Shown one piece after another: positions 8,531-17,422 of a stretch of DNA of 64,000 nt (the first letter of the stretch is position 1; every line of letters begins with the position of its first letter). Under the pieces are notes generated by a model, which did no database searches, was not told the origin of the DNA, and saw only the letters and a program-made list of their open reading frames with translations. A program made the position numbers and the translations under genes. Source of the DNA: Oscillospiraceae bacterium (GTDB taxonomy: Bacteria; Bacillota; Clostridia; Oscillospirales; Ruminococcaceae); the NCBI GenBank assembly GCA_017518255.1, contig JAFWVK010000036.1, positions 59,461 through 123,460 of the forward strand, in the 5' to 3' direction.

Positions 8531-10213
8531 ATGGCATCCATTTCAATGATGCTGGCAATTCCGACGCCTGTTTCGGTCCTGCTGATTCTTGTCGCCCTGC
8601 TCGCAGGCGCCGCAGTCGGTGCGGTGCTCGGTTCATCCAGAGCCAAACGCGATGTGTCCGAGCAGGTCGAGAAAGCGGAAGCCCGCGGTGTCTCGAAGGG
8701 CATCGAACAGCGGAAACGGGAAGCAGAGGCTGCGATCGGAAGCGCCGAAAAGGAAGCGGAGAGAATCCGCAGTTCCGCTTCAAAAGAAGCAGAGGACAAG
8801 AAAAAAGCCGCGCTTGTTGAGGCAAAGGACGAGATTTTCAAGCTGCGCACGGAAGCAGAAAAGGAAATCAAGGACCGCAGAGCCGACATGAGCCGGCAGG
8901 AACGCAGAATCCAGCAAAAGGAAGAGAATCTCGACAAAAAAACAGAACACTTTGAGCGCCGCGAGGAGCAGCTTCAGACCAAGCTCCATGCAGCAGACGA
9001 ACGCCTCGCCGAAGCAGAGGAAATCAAAAAGGCAGGCACAGAGGAAATCGAGCGGATTAAAAAATCTGAGTTGGATATCCTCGAACGCATCTCCGAGTTT
9101 ACCAAAGAGCAGGCAAAGGATTATCTGCTGAAACAGCTCGATGCAGATCTGGTTCACGAAAAGGCTGTGAAGATTTCTGCATATGAGCAGCAGGTCAAAA
9201 CAACCTGCGAGGATATTGCCCGCAGCCACATCTCTATGGCAATCGCAAAATGCGCGGCGGAACAGGTATCTGAAGTCGCAGTCTCGGTTGTTCCGCTTCC
9301 GAATGACGAAATGAAAGGCAGAATCATCGGACGCGAGGGCAGAAATATCCGTTCCATCGAATCTCTGACCGGCGTCGATCTGATTATCGACGATACACCG
9401 GAGGCAATCACCCTTTCCTGCTTTGATCCGGTTCGCCGTGAGGTCGCCAGACTTGCACTCGAAAAGCTGATCGTTGACGGCAGAATCCATCCGGCAAGTA
9501 TCGAGGAAAAGGTTGACAAGGCGCGCAGAGAAGTCGAAAAGCGCATTAAAATGGAAGGCGAACGGGCGGTGCTTGAAACCAATGTTCACGGTCTGAATCC
9601 GGAGCTGGTAAAGCTGCTGGGCAGACTGACCTTCCGTACCAGTTACAGACAGAATGTGCTGAACCACAGCATTGAGGTCGCCACGCTTTCCGGTATTCTC
9701 GCCGCAGAGCTCGGTGTCGATGCCAATATGGCAAGACGCGCCGGTCTGCTGCATGATATCGGCAAGGCGCTGACTGCCGAAATCGAAGGCTCTCACGTCG
9801 CAATCGGCGTAGATGTCTGCCGTAAGTACAAGGAACCGGCTGAGGTCATTCATGCGGTCGAAGCGCACCATAACGATGTGGAGCCGCGGACGGCAATTGC
9901 CTGCATCGTTCAGGCTGCCGATGCAATCTCCGCTGCAAGACCCGGCGCACGCAGCGAGAATCTCGAAAGCTACATCAAGCGCCTGCAAAAGCTTGAGGAA
10001 ATCTGTATGTCCTATGAGGGCGTGGAGAAGTGCTATGCAATGCAGGCAGGCAGAGAGGTTCGTATCATGGTGAAGCCGGAGGTCATCGACGACGAGCGCA
10101 TGGTGCTGGTCGCACGCGAAATCGCCCAGCAGATCGAGAACGATATGGAATATCCGGGTCAGATTAAGGTCAACCTGATCCGCGAAAGCCGCGCTGTCGA
10201 TGTTGCAAAGTAA
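8531..10213 (+). CDS. rny: Ribonuclease Y
   Basis: Membrane-anchored endoribonuclease that initiates mRNA decay in Firmicutes. It has an N-terminal membrane helix (about residues 8-32), a long charged coiled coil (about 40-200), a KH RNA-binding domain with [11 protein letters not shown] (about 260), and an HD catalytic domain with LLHDIGKA (about 405). The length, 560 residues, is close to the usual 520. The ribosome site TAGGAGGA precedes the ATG. A leader of about 310 bases separates it from its promoter; RNase Y expression could be controlled there, but this is inference. Confidence 0.96.
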   Translation: MASISMMLAIPTPVSVLLILVALLAGAAVGAVLGSSRAKRDVSEQVEKAEARGVSKGIEQRKREAEAAIGSAEKEAERIRSSASKEAEDKKKAALVEAKDEIFKLRTEAEKEIKDRRADMSRQERRIQQKEENLDKKTEHFERREEQLQTKLHAADERLAEAEEIKKAGTEEIERIKKSELDILERISEFTKEQAKDYLLKQLDADLVHEKAVKISAYEQQVKTTCEDIARSHISMAIAKCAAEQVSEVAVSVVPLPNDEMKGRIIGREGRNIRSIESLTGVDLIIDDTPEAITLSCFDPVRREVARLALEKLIVDGRIHPASIEEKVDKARREVEKRIKMEGERAVLETNVHGLNPELVKLLGRLTFRTSYRQNVLNHSIEVATLSGILAAELGVDANMARRAGLLHDIGKALTAEIEGSHVAIGVDVCRKYKEPAEVIHAVEAHHNDVEPRTAIACIVQAADAISAARPGARSENLESYIKRLQKLEEICMSYEGVEKCYAMQAGREVRIMVKPEVIDDERMVLVAREIAQQIENDMEYPGQIKVNLIRESRAVDVAK

Positions 10214-10232
10214 TTGATCCGAACAAAATCTG

Positions 10233-10266
10233 ATGCGCATGATTCCGGAAACAGAGTCATGCGCAT
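10233..10266. terminator. Hairpin between rny and the ligase-like gene
   Basis: Ten-base perfect stem ATGCGCATGA / TCATGCGCAT (10233-10242, 10257-10266). No strong T tract follows, so it may be a weak terminator or an RNA-stabilising hairpin. Confidence 0.5.
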
Positions 10267-10288
10267 TCCTGTAAAAGAGTGAAGTATT

Positions 10289-11980
10289 ATGGCAAAAACA
10301 ATTTTCGGTACAACGGAAAAATCCAATTTTATCCTGAATATGGATCTGGATTGGTATCGCCGCTTCTGCGCAAAGCTGCTTCTGATTGTCCTCTGGGCAA
10401 CCGCACTTTCACAGGGGGTGAATCACCTGACGGAGGTCGCCAATACCTCTCTGGATGAAATGATCCGGGAGGGAGGTGTCGGTGCAGTTTTTGCGCTGGT
10501 GCTTGTCTCGCTCCGAAGCGTCGCTACGATTTTTTCAATCGGCGGTGTTCTGGTTCTGATTTTTACGGTTGTCGGCCTGATGCGGCAGCAGTGGACAAAG
10601 GGTACGCTGATTCCCTACTGCATCCTCTCTGCATCGCTGCTCTGGGCGATCGGCTCCATGATGCAGTCCTACGATTATTCCACTTCTGTTTTCGGCCTGG
10701 ACGGCAGAGATGAGGGATGGATTGCGCTGCTGATGTACGGCGGCATGTTCTTCCTCGGTACCATGCTGCGCCGGATGGAGAATCAGGAACGCGTTTTCCG
10801 AGGGGTAATGCTGCTCGGTATTGTGCAGTGCGTCTGGGGCATTTTACAGGCGTTTCCGGTATTCGATTACGCCAATCCAAACAAGGGACTGAACAGCTAC
10901 CGGAATATTGACCCGCTGCTGCTCTGGAATCTCCGCCTGCCCTCCGGTTTGACGGACAGTCCGATCACTTTTGCAATGCTGCTGGCAATGCTGCTGGCAA
11001 TTTCGATTCCGGCTGCTTTGCTTGCACAGGAACGGAAAACCCGGATTTACGGCATTGTCTGCGCGGGGCTTTCCATGCTGACAGTCTTCCGGACACAGAC
11101 TGTTGCCGGACTGATTGCCGGCTGCGGCGGAATTATGCTGCTGGTGATTCTGCTGATTGCCCGCTTCAAAGCGATTCCGGCACGCCAAAAGGCAGCGGTT
11201 CCGGTTGTTTTGTTTGCTGCTGCTGCGCTCTCAATCGGCTGGGTTGCAGTTGCTCCGGCAATCAACCATTCCTACTACCGCCCGGAGAAAAAGGCGGTAC
11301 AGGAGCCGGAGGACGGTCTGACCATGAATGCATGGGAAACCGACAACGGGGAAGCAGAACTGCAAACCGGTCTGTATATGAAGCTGAAAAACGGCGTTGT
11401 GCTCCCGAAGAAGGAGGCGTCTGACAGTCAGGAAATGCTTCCGGTGCTGTATGACGGCGGTATTATCTGGGATGACGGTTATTACCGGCTCAGCACTGCC
11501 GGTCCGTATATGCGCGACGAGAACAGCTTTCAGATTTACGATGCATGGTCGGCTCTGAAATACTGCCGCGAAAAAGGCTGGGAAACCGTGAAGATTGATC
11601 CGCTTTTCGGAGTCGGACCGGATAATTACCATTTTGCCCAGCTCCGGACCAGTATGGTCATCGTGCAGAATCCGAATCTGGCTGACCGTCCGTATAACGA
11701 CTTTATTTTCATTGCGGCGACGCGGGGAATACCGTCGCTGGTGCTGCATGCGGCGCTGTTGATTGTCTGCCTGATTCTGGCATGGAAGCACAGAAAGCAG
11801 ATGCAGAGCTGGATTCTGATTGCAGGCTGTGCCGGTGTGATTCTTTACAGCTGCACGGCAGCGGTCGGCATTTCCGTGCTGACGGTTGCGCCGCTGTTCT
11901 GGATACTGCTCGGCATTACGGCGGGCGCTCCTGTTGCGGAGGCGGCGGAACAAAAATCGAAAACTGAAAAAACCAAATAA
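10289..11980 (+). CDS. O-antigen ligase-like polytopic membrane protein
   Basis: 563 residues with about ten or eleven hydrophobic segments grouped at 25-300 and 470-550, separated by one large polar extracytoplasmic region of about 150 residues (330-470). This topology and the motif FGVGPDNYHF in the large loop resemble the O-antigen ligase/Wzy-C superfamily, which transfers or polymerises surface glycans. The start is preceded only by a weak AAGAGTGA ribosome site. No glycosyltransferase neighbours are present, so the substrate cannot be inferred. Family-level assignment only. Confidence 0.65.
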   Translation: MAKTIFGTTEKSNFILNMDLDWYRRFCAKLLLIVLWATALSQGVNHLTEVANTSLDEMIREGGVGAVFALVLVSLRSVATIFSIGGVLVLIFTVVGLMRQQWTKGTLIPYCILSASLLWAIGSMMQSYDYSTSVFGLDGRDEGWIALLMYGGMFFLGTMLRRMENQERVFRGVMLLGIVQCVWGILQAFPVFDYANPNKGLNSYRNIDPLLLWNLRLPSGLTDSPITFAMLLAMLLAISIPAALLAQERKTRIYGIVCAGLSMLTVFRTQTVAGLIAGCGGIMLLVILLIARFKAIPARQKAAVPVVLFAAAALSIGWVAVAPAINHSYYRPEKKAVQEPEDGLTMNAWETDNGEAELQTGLYMKLKNGVVLPKKEASDSQEMLPVLYDGGIIWDDGYYRLSTAGPYMRDENSFQIYDAWSALKYCREKGWETVKIDPLFGVGPDNYHFAQLRTSMVIVQNPNLADRPYNDFIFIAATRGIPSLVLHAALLIVCLILAWKHRKQMQSWILIAGCAGVILYSCTAAVGISVLTVAPLFWILLGITAGAPVAEAAEQKSKTEKTK

Positions 11981-11989
11981 GCTTTTTTG

Positions 11990-12277
11990 AAACCTATTGA
12001 GAATCAAAATAAAAGAGGGGGAGAGAAAACAAGAGTTTTCTTTCCCCATTTTTAATCTTTCGTACCGCTTTGTCGGCAGCTTATTTGAAGCAAATAAGCT
12101 GCGCGATGATTTTGCAGGCAAACTCACCAAACCGCCAAAGTCCCTTTAGAATCCCACTTTATGTAAAAGATAGTATATTCATCCTTTTATTATACAACGG
12201 GGGTTGGGGCGGAGCCCAATATAAATCATAGCGCAGCGCACGTTTGCGAAACGTGCGATACCTTTTCCGACAGACTG
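11990..12277 (-). repeat. Diverged copy of the terminator-flanked repeat element (minus orientation)
   Basis: Read on the minus strand, this stretch starts near 12277 with GTCTGTCGGAAAAGG, includes GGGCTCCGCCCCAACCCCCG, then GTACGAAAGATTA and a hairpin formed by GGGGAGAGAAAAC and GTTTTCTTTCCCC (12018-12047). The same blocks occur in the elements at 42780, 59090 and 63800. The inner hairpin followed by ATTTTTAATC could also terminate transcription from the ligase-like gene. No coding frame is seen. Confidence 0.6.
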
Positions 12278-12311
12278 AGAGCCTGAGAATGTAAATTCAT
12301 TCTCAGGCTCT
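12278..12311. terminator. Hairpin at the edge of the repeat element
   Basis: Perfect 14-bp stem AGAGCCTGAGAATG / CATTCTCAGGCTCT (12278-12291, 12298-12311), followed on the plus strand by a short T run. It borders the repeat element exactly as in the other copies; a clear second copy of this hairpin at the far edge is not visible. Confidence 0.55.
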
Positions 12312-12335
12312 TTGCAGCAGTAAATCAAAAAATGC

Positions 12336-14573
12336 TCAGTCCGTACTCTGCCGCTTGCGGCGGCGGTATTCGGTCGGGGTGATGCCGACAATCTTCTTGA
12401 ACTGATGCATAAAATGCACATAGTTGCTGTAACCGCTCTGATCGGCGATATAGGCGATGCTGTAATCGGTGCTGGAAAGCAGGCGCTTGGAAAGCTCAAT
12501 ACGGCTGTTGATGACATCCTGCGTAAAGCTGATGCCGAAGCAGCGGGTGTAAAGCTTCTGGAAATACCCGCGGCTCAGAATCAGATCCCGGCACATCGAA
12601 TCAATGCTCCAGTCGTCCTGCGGATTGCTGTAAATCCGCTCACGCAGATTTACAAATTCCCGGTAATAAGGCGAAGCTTTTTCATTCTGTCTGGTGGCGC
12701 GGCTTTCCTCAATCGCGGCGGCTGCCTTTGCCGTCACCTGTTCCAGCGTCATATCCGGCGTGATATAATCACAGAAATGACCGAAGCTTGCCGTGATTTT
12801 ATACGGCTTCAGAGAACTCTGATTGTAATGCTCCAGATAACCAGAAATCGCGTAAATCATACGCTGACAAGCATCCTCCTCATAATCCTGATAGCCGATA
12901 ATCGCAAACTCCGCATCCTCAATGCGCGCACAGCGCTCATATGTGGTACAGCTGTTGTTCATGGCATTTGCCAGAACTGTCACGGCGCTGTCTCCCTCTG
13001 AATGCCCGTAGGTTTCGTTTACCTGCCGGAGAGAATCGAAGCTTGCAAATACCAGCAGGAACCGCCGGTGCTCATTTTTCGCGGCATCAAAGCATTCCTT
13101 GGCGAATTTCTCATAACCGGTTCGGTTATATAAGCCGGTCAGCGCATCGCGAATCGAGGACAGATAAATCCGGTTGTTAAAGCGCTTCAGATAGGTCTGC
13201 ATTCTGACAAATTCCAGCGCCGTATTCACATTTGCAATCCAGTCGCAGTAAACTCTGTCATAGGTGTCCAGCCGCTCTCCGAAGCTGATGACGGAAACGC
13301 CGAAGAACCGGTCGTCATGATGCAGCGGAGAGAAGAAGAACGCACCGGGTTTTTCTCGTTCTTCAAACAGGCGCGGGAGCATTTTCGAGGACGCAAAAGG
13401 TTTGGTCACAATAGCATTTTCCCTGCCGTTATAGATAATTTTCAAAAGCATGTGCTGCGGCACACCCTCCCGGCGGTATTCCGCAGGATTTTCGAGCGCT
13501 CCGCCGCCCTCCCAGTCTTCACAGAGGCAGAGGTAATACTCCTTGCATTCGCGGATCAGATAGACATTATTCCGGACAATTTCCAGGCAGCCGTCCAGTG
13601 TTTCCTGTCTGGTAAGCTGAATCCCCATATTGCTCATCCGGAACATTGTCCGGAAGTCATCCTGTTTTTCCTCAACGGCAATCTGATGCTTGAGGTAGTC
13701 CAGATCGACGCCGCAGGAACAGCTGTCACCCGTGATGACCTCAATCCGTTCGGTCTGCGTCAGGACACAGCTTTCGCCGGTCATCATCTGATAAAGCTTT
13801 GCAACACCCTGTGCGCCGAGCCGGAAGTTTTTCCGGACATAGCTGGTCAGCCCGATCATGCTTCGTGTTTCCGTCAGAGAAGCGTCATAGCCGGTAATCA
13901 TGACGTCCTCCGGAATACGGACACCGTTGCTGATGAGCTCATGACAGAGCGCCTTTGCCATCGGATCGTTTCCGCAGACGATGCCCTGCGGCATTTTCCG
14001 CTTTCCGTCCAGAATTTCATGCGCCAGTTTTCTGGCGGAATCATACCAGTAGTCGCCGTAAACAATCTGATCTTCCGAAACAGAGAGATGTGCATGATCC
14101 ATCGCATCAAGGAAACCGAGCCGGCGCTGCTCCGCGGTATAATGCCCGCGCTTGCCGGTCAGGCAAAGCAGGTCTGTCAAACCGTGAATCTGAATCAGGT
14201 GATTTGTAATCGCACAAAAGCCGCTCCGGTCATCCATCATCAGATACGGGAACGGGCTGGTATTGTCATCGAGGACCAGAACCGGAAGCTCCTGCTCGGT
14301 CAGAATCTGATCCAGCCGGAGTCTTTCCTCTTTGCAGCGGATTGAATCCCGCAGATAGAGAATGCCGTCAAGCATTTGCAGATTCATATATGAAAACAGA
14401 TTGAATTCCGATTTCTGATGTGCAGACAGTTCCGTATTATTGGCGATACAGGAAAAAATTGCAAGATCTATGTCCAGTGAGAACGCCTGTGCCGTCATAC
14501 CCTTAATCAGTCTGCGCTGCATTAAAGATTCTGTTTCACAGACGATCACGCCGATCAGGAGTCGTTTTTTCAC
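12336..14573 (-). CDS. LacI-type sensor / degenerate GGDEF / AraC-HTH regulator
   Basis: 745 residues from a GTG start at 14573, chosen because GAGGAGG lies 7 bases upstream. Residues 1-280 are a LacI/GalR-type periplasmic-binding fold without the usual N-terminal HTH (GDYWYDSARKLAHEIL, IVCGNDPMAKAL, IPEDVMITGYDAS). A middle region of about 180 residues may be GAF-like. Residues about 465-620 resemble a diguanylate cyclase (LTGLYNRTGYEKF, HSEGDSAVTVL) but the GGDEF signature reads EDAEF, so catalysis is unlikely. The last 100 residues are an AraC-type double HTH. Expected to bind a sugar and act as a transcription factor. A paralogue is encoded at 18829-21024. Confidence 0.85.
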   Translation of the reverse strand: MKKRLLIGVIVCETESLMQRRLIKGMTAQAFSLDIDLAIFSCIANNTELSAHQKSEFNLFSYMNLQMLDGILYLRDSIRCKEERLRLDQILTEQELPVLVLDDNTSPFPYLMMDDRSGFCAITNHLIQIHGLTDLLCLTGKRGHYTAEQRRLGFLDAMDHAHLSVSEDQIVYGDYWYDSARKLAHEILDGKRKMPQGIVCGNDPMAKALCHELISNGVRIPEDVMITGYDASLTETRSMIGLTSYVRKNFRLGAQGVAKLYQMMTGESCVLTQTERIEVITGDSCSCGVDLDYLKHQIAVEEKQDDFRTMFRMSNMGIQLTRQETLDGCLEIVRNNVYLIRECKEYYLCLCEDWEGGGALENPAEYRREGVPQHMLLKIIYNGRENAIVTKPFASSKMLPRLFEEREKPGAFFFSPLHHDDRFFGVSVISFGERLDTYDRVYCDWIANVNTALEFVRMQTYLKRFNNRIYLSSIRDALTGLYNRTGYEKFAKECFDAAKNEHRRFLLVFASFDSLRQVNETYGHSEGDSAVTVLANAMNNSCTTYERCARIEDAEFAIIGYQDYEEDACQRMIYAISGYLEHYNQSSLKPYKITASFGHFCDYITPDMTLEQVTAKAAAAIEESRATRQNEKASPYYREFVNLRERIYSNPQDDWSIDSMCRDLILSRGYFQKLYTRCFGISFTQDVINSRIELSKRLLSSTDYSIAYIADQSGYSNYVHFMHQFKKIVGITPTEYRRRKRQSTD

Positions 14574-14619
14574 CTCAATGCCTCCTCTCCGAATTAAAAT
14601 CAGAGTACAATACAACAAT

Positions 14620-14649
14620 ATTATAGCATAAAATAACAGAGATTGTCAA
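14620..14649 (-). promoter_or_regulatory. Promoter of the LacI/GGDEF/AraC regulator
   Basis: Minus-strand TTGACA (14644-14649), 18-base spacer, TATAAT (14620-14625) with extended -10 TGC. Both hexamers match consensus. Confidence 0.8.
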
Positions 14650-14679
14650 GTTTTTTGCAAATTATCCTGATAAACCGCA

Positions 14680-14713
14680 TAAAAAGCAGCAGATGCAAAA
14701 TTGCACCTGCTGC
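14680..14713 (-). terminator. Terminator of thrH
   Basis: Stem 14686-14697 with 14702-14713 (GCAGCAGATGCA / TGCACCTGCTGC, one wobble pair) followed on the minus strand by TTTTTA. Confidence 0.8.
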
Positions 14714-14750
14714 AAAAAGCTCTGTTTGGTTTTATCTGCGAATACTGCAA

Positions 14751-15359
14751 TCAGGCTTCGCTCATTGCCGCCTTAATTGCAGCAAGCAGCTCGTCATATT
14801 CCTCAAACGCCGACAGTTCGGGATAATCCTTCTTGATTTGCTCGGTACTGCGGAACAGGAAGCCCGCCTTGCTCGCCTGAATCATGCCGAGATCATTGAA
14901 GCTGTCGCCGCTGGCGATGGTGTCAAAGCCGATCGACTGGAGTGCTTTGACCGTTGTCAGTTTGGATTTCTCACAGCGCATTTTATAGCCGGTAATGGTG
15001 CCGTCCTCCGCAACCTCAAGGGAGTTGCAGAAAATTGTCGGCCAGCCGAGTTTCTCCATCAGCGGTGTCGCAAACTGGGAAAATGTATCACTGATGATAA
15101 TGACCTGACCGATTGCGCGCAGTTCATCCAGAAACGCCTTCGCACCGGGCATCGGATCAATCTTCGCAATGGTATCCTGAATCTCTTTCAGGCCCAGACC
15201 GTGCTCTTTCAGAATTGCAAGGCGATAGCGCATCAGTTTGTCATAATCCGGCTCATCGCGGGTTGTTTTTCTCAGTTCCGGAATGCCGCTTGCTTCCGCA
15301 AATGCAATCCAGATTTCCGGGACAAGCACGCCTTCGAGATCAAGACAGGTAATATACAT
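14751..15359 (-). CDS. thrH: HAD-family phosphoserine phosphatase / homoserine phosphotransferase (ThrH-type)
   Basis: 202 residues, the usual size of ThrH. HAD motif I is DLEGVLVPE (nucleophile Asp at residue 7; the second Asp of DxD is Glu, which is characteristic of ThrH), motif II is IISDT, and motif III/IV is ASGDSFNDLGM. It dephosphorylates phosphoserine and can transfer phosphate to homoserine in serine/threonine metabolism. AGAGGAG precedes the ATG. Three tandem copies of a promoter-bearing 94-bp repeat lie upstream and a strong hairpin terminator follows, so it is monocistronic. Confidence 0.88.
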   Translation of the reverse strand: MYITCLDLEGVLVPEIWIAFAEASGIPELRKTTRDEPDYDKLMRYRLAILKEHGLGLKEIQDTIAKIDPMPGAKAFLDELRAIGQVIIISDTFSQFATPLMEKLGWPTIFCNSLEVAEDGTITGYKMRCEKSKLTTVKALQSIGFDTIASGDSFNDLGMIQASKAGFLFRSTEQIKKDYPELSAFEEYDELLAAIKAAMSEA

Positions 15360-15410
15360 GATTCATTCTCCTCTTGTTTTGAATTCGGGACGCCTCAGGC
15401 ACCCGCATTT

Positions 15411-15439
15411 ATTATAACATATTGAGCAGGAAATTTCAA
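15411..15439 (-). promoter_or_regulatory. Promoter of thrH inside the first 94-bp repeat
   Basis: Minus-strand TTGAAA (15434-15439), 17-base spacer, TATAAT (15411-15416) with extended -10 TGT. The same arrangement with TATAAC recurs 94 and 188 bases further upstream in the other repeat copies. Confidence 0.75.
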
Positions 15440-15694
15440 CGGGTGCAGTGAAATAATTATATCGGGAATCTCTTGGAGCCTGTCACGGAGCCGGGCACTG
15501 CCCGGTTATAACATATTGAGCAGAAAATTTCAACGGGTGCAGTGAAATAATTATATCGGGAATCTCTTGGAGCCTGTCACGGAGCCGGGCACTGCCCGGT
15601 TATAACATATTGAGCAGGAAATTTCAACGGGTGCAGTGAAAAAGATTATATCGGAATTCTCATGGAGCCTGTCACGGAGCCGGGCACTGCCCGG
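15412..15694. repeat. Three tandem copies of a 94-bp promoter-bearing repeat
   Basis: Copies begin at 15412, 15506 and 15600 (94, 94 and 95 bases). The first two differ by one or two bases; the third has a few substitutions. Each contains, on the minus strand, a -35/-10 pair spaced by 17 bases, and each ends (plus strand) in the palindrome CCGGGCACTGCCCGG. Related single copies occur at 41607-41700 and 60248-60356. The stretch 15360-15795 otherwise has no gene. Confidence 0.9.
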
Positions 15695-15731
15695 TTATAG
15701 CATATTGCAGTAAAAAACACAATGGGAAACA

Positions 15732-15766
15732 GAAAAAAGAAAGCTCTGTCATCAGACAGAGCTTTC
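15732..15766 (-). terminator. Terminator of secG
   Basis: Perfect 12-bp stem GAAAGCTCTGTC / GACAGAGCTTTC (15739-15750, 15755-15766) followed on the minus strand by TTTTTTC. Confidence 0.85.
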
Positions 15767-15795
15767 TCATAATCAGATCCTGTTTTCTGTTCCGT

Positions 15796-16080
15796 TCAGC
15801 CGGCCGCAGAACTGCCGCCGCCGCTTGTAAACCATACCGGTACAATCGTCACAACCAGTGTGGTCACAAAGAACAGCACACAGAGAAATGTTGTCCATCT
15901 TTTCAGACGGGCTTCCTTAGTGTTGCCTTCATTCTTGCTGAACGCGGAATCATAGGAACCGCCGGTAATGGCGGAAGTCATATTCTGATCCTGCTTCTGA
16001 TCCTGCATGAGACCGAGAAGAATCATCAGGACACAGGAGACCAGCAGAATAATGCCGCCGACCAGTTCGAGAGTGCTCAT
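15796..16080 (-). CDS. secG: Preprotein translocase subunit SecG
   Basis: 94 residues with two membrane helices (about 7-22 and 62-84) joined by a cytosolic loop holding LMQDQKQDQNMTSAITGGS, the SecG pattern of a Gln/Gly/Ser-rich loop. SecG is the accessory subunit of the SecYEG channel and speeds protein export. AGAAAGGA precedes the ATG; it has its own promoter and terminator. Confidence 0.9.
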   Translation of the reverse strand: MSTLELVGGIILLVSCVLMILLGLMQDQKQDQNMTSAITGGSYDSAFSKNEGNTKEARLKRWTTFLCVLFFVTTLVVTIVPVWFTSGGGSSAAG

Positions 16081-16147
16081 GAGCTGACATTCCTTTCTTT
16101 CTAAAACCTAAACGCATTTTGCATATGCATTGCAAACAAGTACTGCT

Positions 16148-16176
16148 ATTATATCATATCCGAAGAAAAAAAGCAA
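16148..16176 (-). promoter_or_regulatory. Promoter of secG
   Basis: Minus-strand TTGCTT (16171-16176), 17-base spacer, TATAAT (16148-16153) with extended -10 TGA. Confidence 0.75.
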
Positions 16177-16299
16177 GCCTTTTTTCAATATTTTTTTCAG
16201 ACCGGCTGCATTTCGCTGCAAAATCTGAGGCAATGAACGAAAACACCGTGCGCATCAGGCGAAAAAAGTGAATAATATATGAAAAAACGGCTGCCGGGC

Positions 16300-16328
16300 T
16301 TGTAAAACCGCGGGGATTGTGGTAAAAT
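16300..16328 (+). promoter_or_regulatory. Promoter of the zinc-finger membrane protein gene
   Basis: TTGTAA (16300-16305), 17-base spacer, TAAAAT (16323-16328), about 63 bases upstream of the start codon at 16392. With the secG promoter it accounts for the 311-base intergenic stretch; nothing else is seen there. Confidence 0.65.
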
Positions 16329-16391
16329 AGGGAAAGGTCATCATAAAATGTGAAAATAAGAATCTGAGGCAATGCGGAAGGAGGATGCGAC

Positions 16392-17273
16392 ATGCTCGAA
16401 TATCAGGGACAGCCCTGTATCATCTGCGGTAAGCCTTTTGCCGGTGAGGACGATATCGTGACATGCCCGGAATGCGGCACACCGTATCACAGGGCGTGCT
16501 ACCGGACTGCGGGGACATGTGTCAATACGGCGCTGCATGAATCCGGAGGAAGCTGGGTTCTGGAACGCCGCCGGCAGATCGTCGCCGAACATTCTGCGGA
16601 AAAACGTGCAGAACAGTTTGCGCAGGCGGAGGAGCGCGAGCGCGGAGAACAGCCGAAAATGCTGAACGGCTCTCTCTATGACGGCGTGCGCCTGAATCCG
16701 CATGACCCCTGCGTGGGACTGGATCCGGAGGAAACCTTTGACGGTGCAACCATGCGCGAGGTTGCTGAATTCGTCGGTACCAACCGATTCTATTATCTGC
16801 CGCTCTTCCGGCTGATGAAACAGACGGGCAAAAAATTTTCGTTCAATCTGGTCTGCCTGTTCTTTCCGCAGCTTTACTTTGCAAACCGGAAAATGTGGCT
16901 GATGACGATTTTTACCGTTCTGCTGGAGGTCGCGTTCAGTATCCCGACCGTTCTGATCTACATGGCGGAACAGCTCAATTTCTCCGTTTCATGGGTCGAT
17001 GTGCATTCCGACGGCTTTACACGGCTGGATAACGGTCTGTCTTTTGTCCGCATGGGACTTTCTGTCATCTGGTGTCTGTTCGGCAATTATCTCTACTACC
17101 GCTTCTCGGTCAGACGCATTCAGTCAATCAAAAAGAAAGCGGTTTCCGAAGCCGCCATGCGGGAACAAATTCAGAGCGAGGGCGGCACAAACGGCTGGAA
17201 CATCGTTCTGACGCTGATTATCGAATGCTCTCTCGTCATCGCGTTTGGGTTTGTCGCATTCGCAATCCGGTAA
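16392..17273 (+). CDS. RING-like zinc finger membrane protein (DUF2628-type)
   Basis: The N-terminal 45 residues hold a treble-clef/RING-like cysteine pattern: CxxC (9, 12), CxxC (25, 28), His33, Cys36 and Cys43. A charged helical linker (about 55-85) follows, then a C-terminal membrane part with about four hydrophobic segments after FSFNLVCLFFPQLYFANRKMW, which resembles DUF2628 proteins. Function unknown; the zinc finger probably binds protein partners on the cytosolic face. GAAGGAGGA precedes the ATG. It has its own promoter and a hairpin terminator. Confidence 0.72.
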   Translation: MLEYQGQPCIICGKPFAGEDDIVTCPECGTPYHRACYRTAGTCVNTALHESGGSWVLERRRQIVAEHSAEKRAEQFAQAEERERGEQPKMLNGSLYDGVRLNPHDPCVGLDPEETFDGATMREVAEFVGTNRFYYLPLFRLMKQTGKKFSFNLVCLFFPQLYFANRKMWLMTIFTVLLEVAFSIPTVLIYMAEQLNFSVSWVDVHSDGFTRLDNGLSFVRMGLSVIWCLFGNYLYYRFSVRRIQSIKKKAVSEAAMREQIQSEGGTNGWNIVLTLIIECSLVIAFGFVAFAIR

Positions 17274-17279
17274 AAAAAC

Positions 17280-17314
17280 AACCTCTGTGATGCACAGGCA
17301 CCGCAGAGGTTTTT
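17280..17314 (+). terminator. Terminator after the zinc-finger membrane protein gene
   Basis: Stem AACCTCTG / CAGAGGTT (17280-17287, 17304-17311) followed by TTTTTC. Confidence 0.75.
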
Positions 17315-17349
17315 CTTTGCGGAACACACCCGCAAATCCGCCGGATTGC

Positions 17350-17378
17350 TTGACAATCGAGCAGGAATATTATATAAT
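17350..17378 (+). promoter_or_regulatory. Consensus promoter for the gene at 17423
   Basis: TTGACA (17350-17355), 17-base spacer, TATAAT (17373-17378): a perfect match to the housekeeping consensus. Confidence 0.85.
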
Positions 17379-17422
17379 GTGGGTAGCAATCCCTTATAAT
17401 TTCTGAAAAGGAGAATTCTGCA

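Noticed and set aside
12481..13300. Active diguanylate cyclase
   Set aside because: The GGDEF signature is replaced (EDAEF in one paralogue, absent in the other), so synthesis of c-di-GMP is unlikely.
13317..14345. Plus-strand frame of 342 codons inside the regulator gene
   Set aside because: Antisense to a gene with clear LacI, GGDEF and AraC motifs; no ribosome site and no recognisable domain.
15412..15694. CRISPR array
   Set aside because: The 94-base units are repeated as a whole, without short repeats separated by unique spacers, and no cas gene is present.
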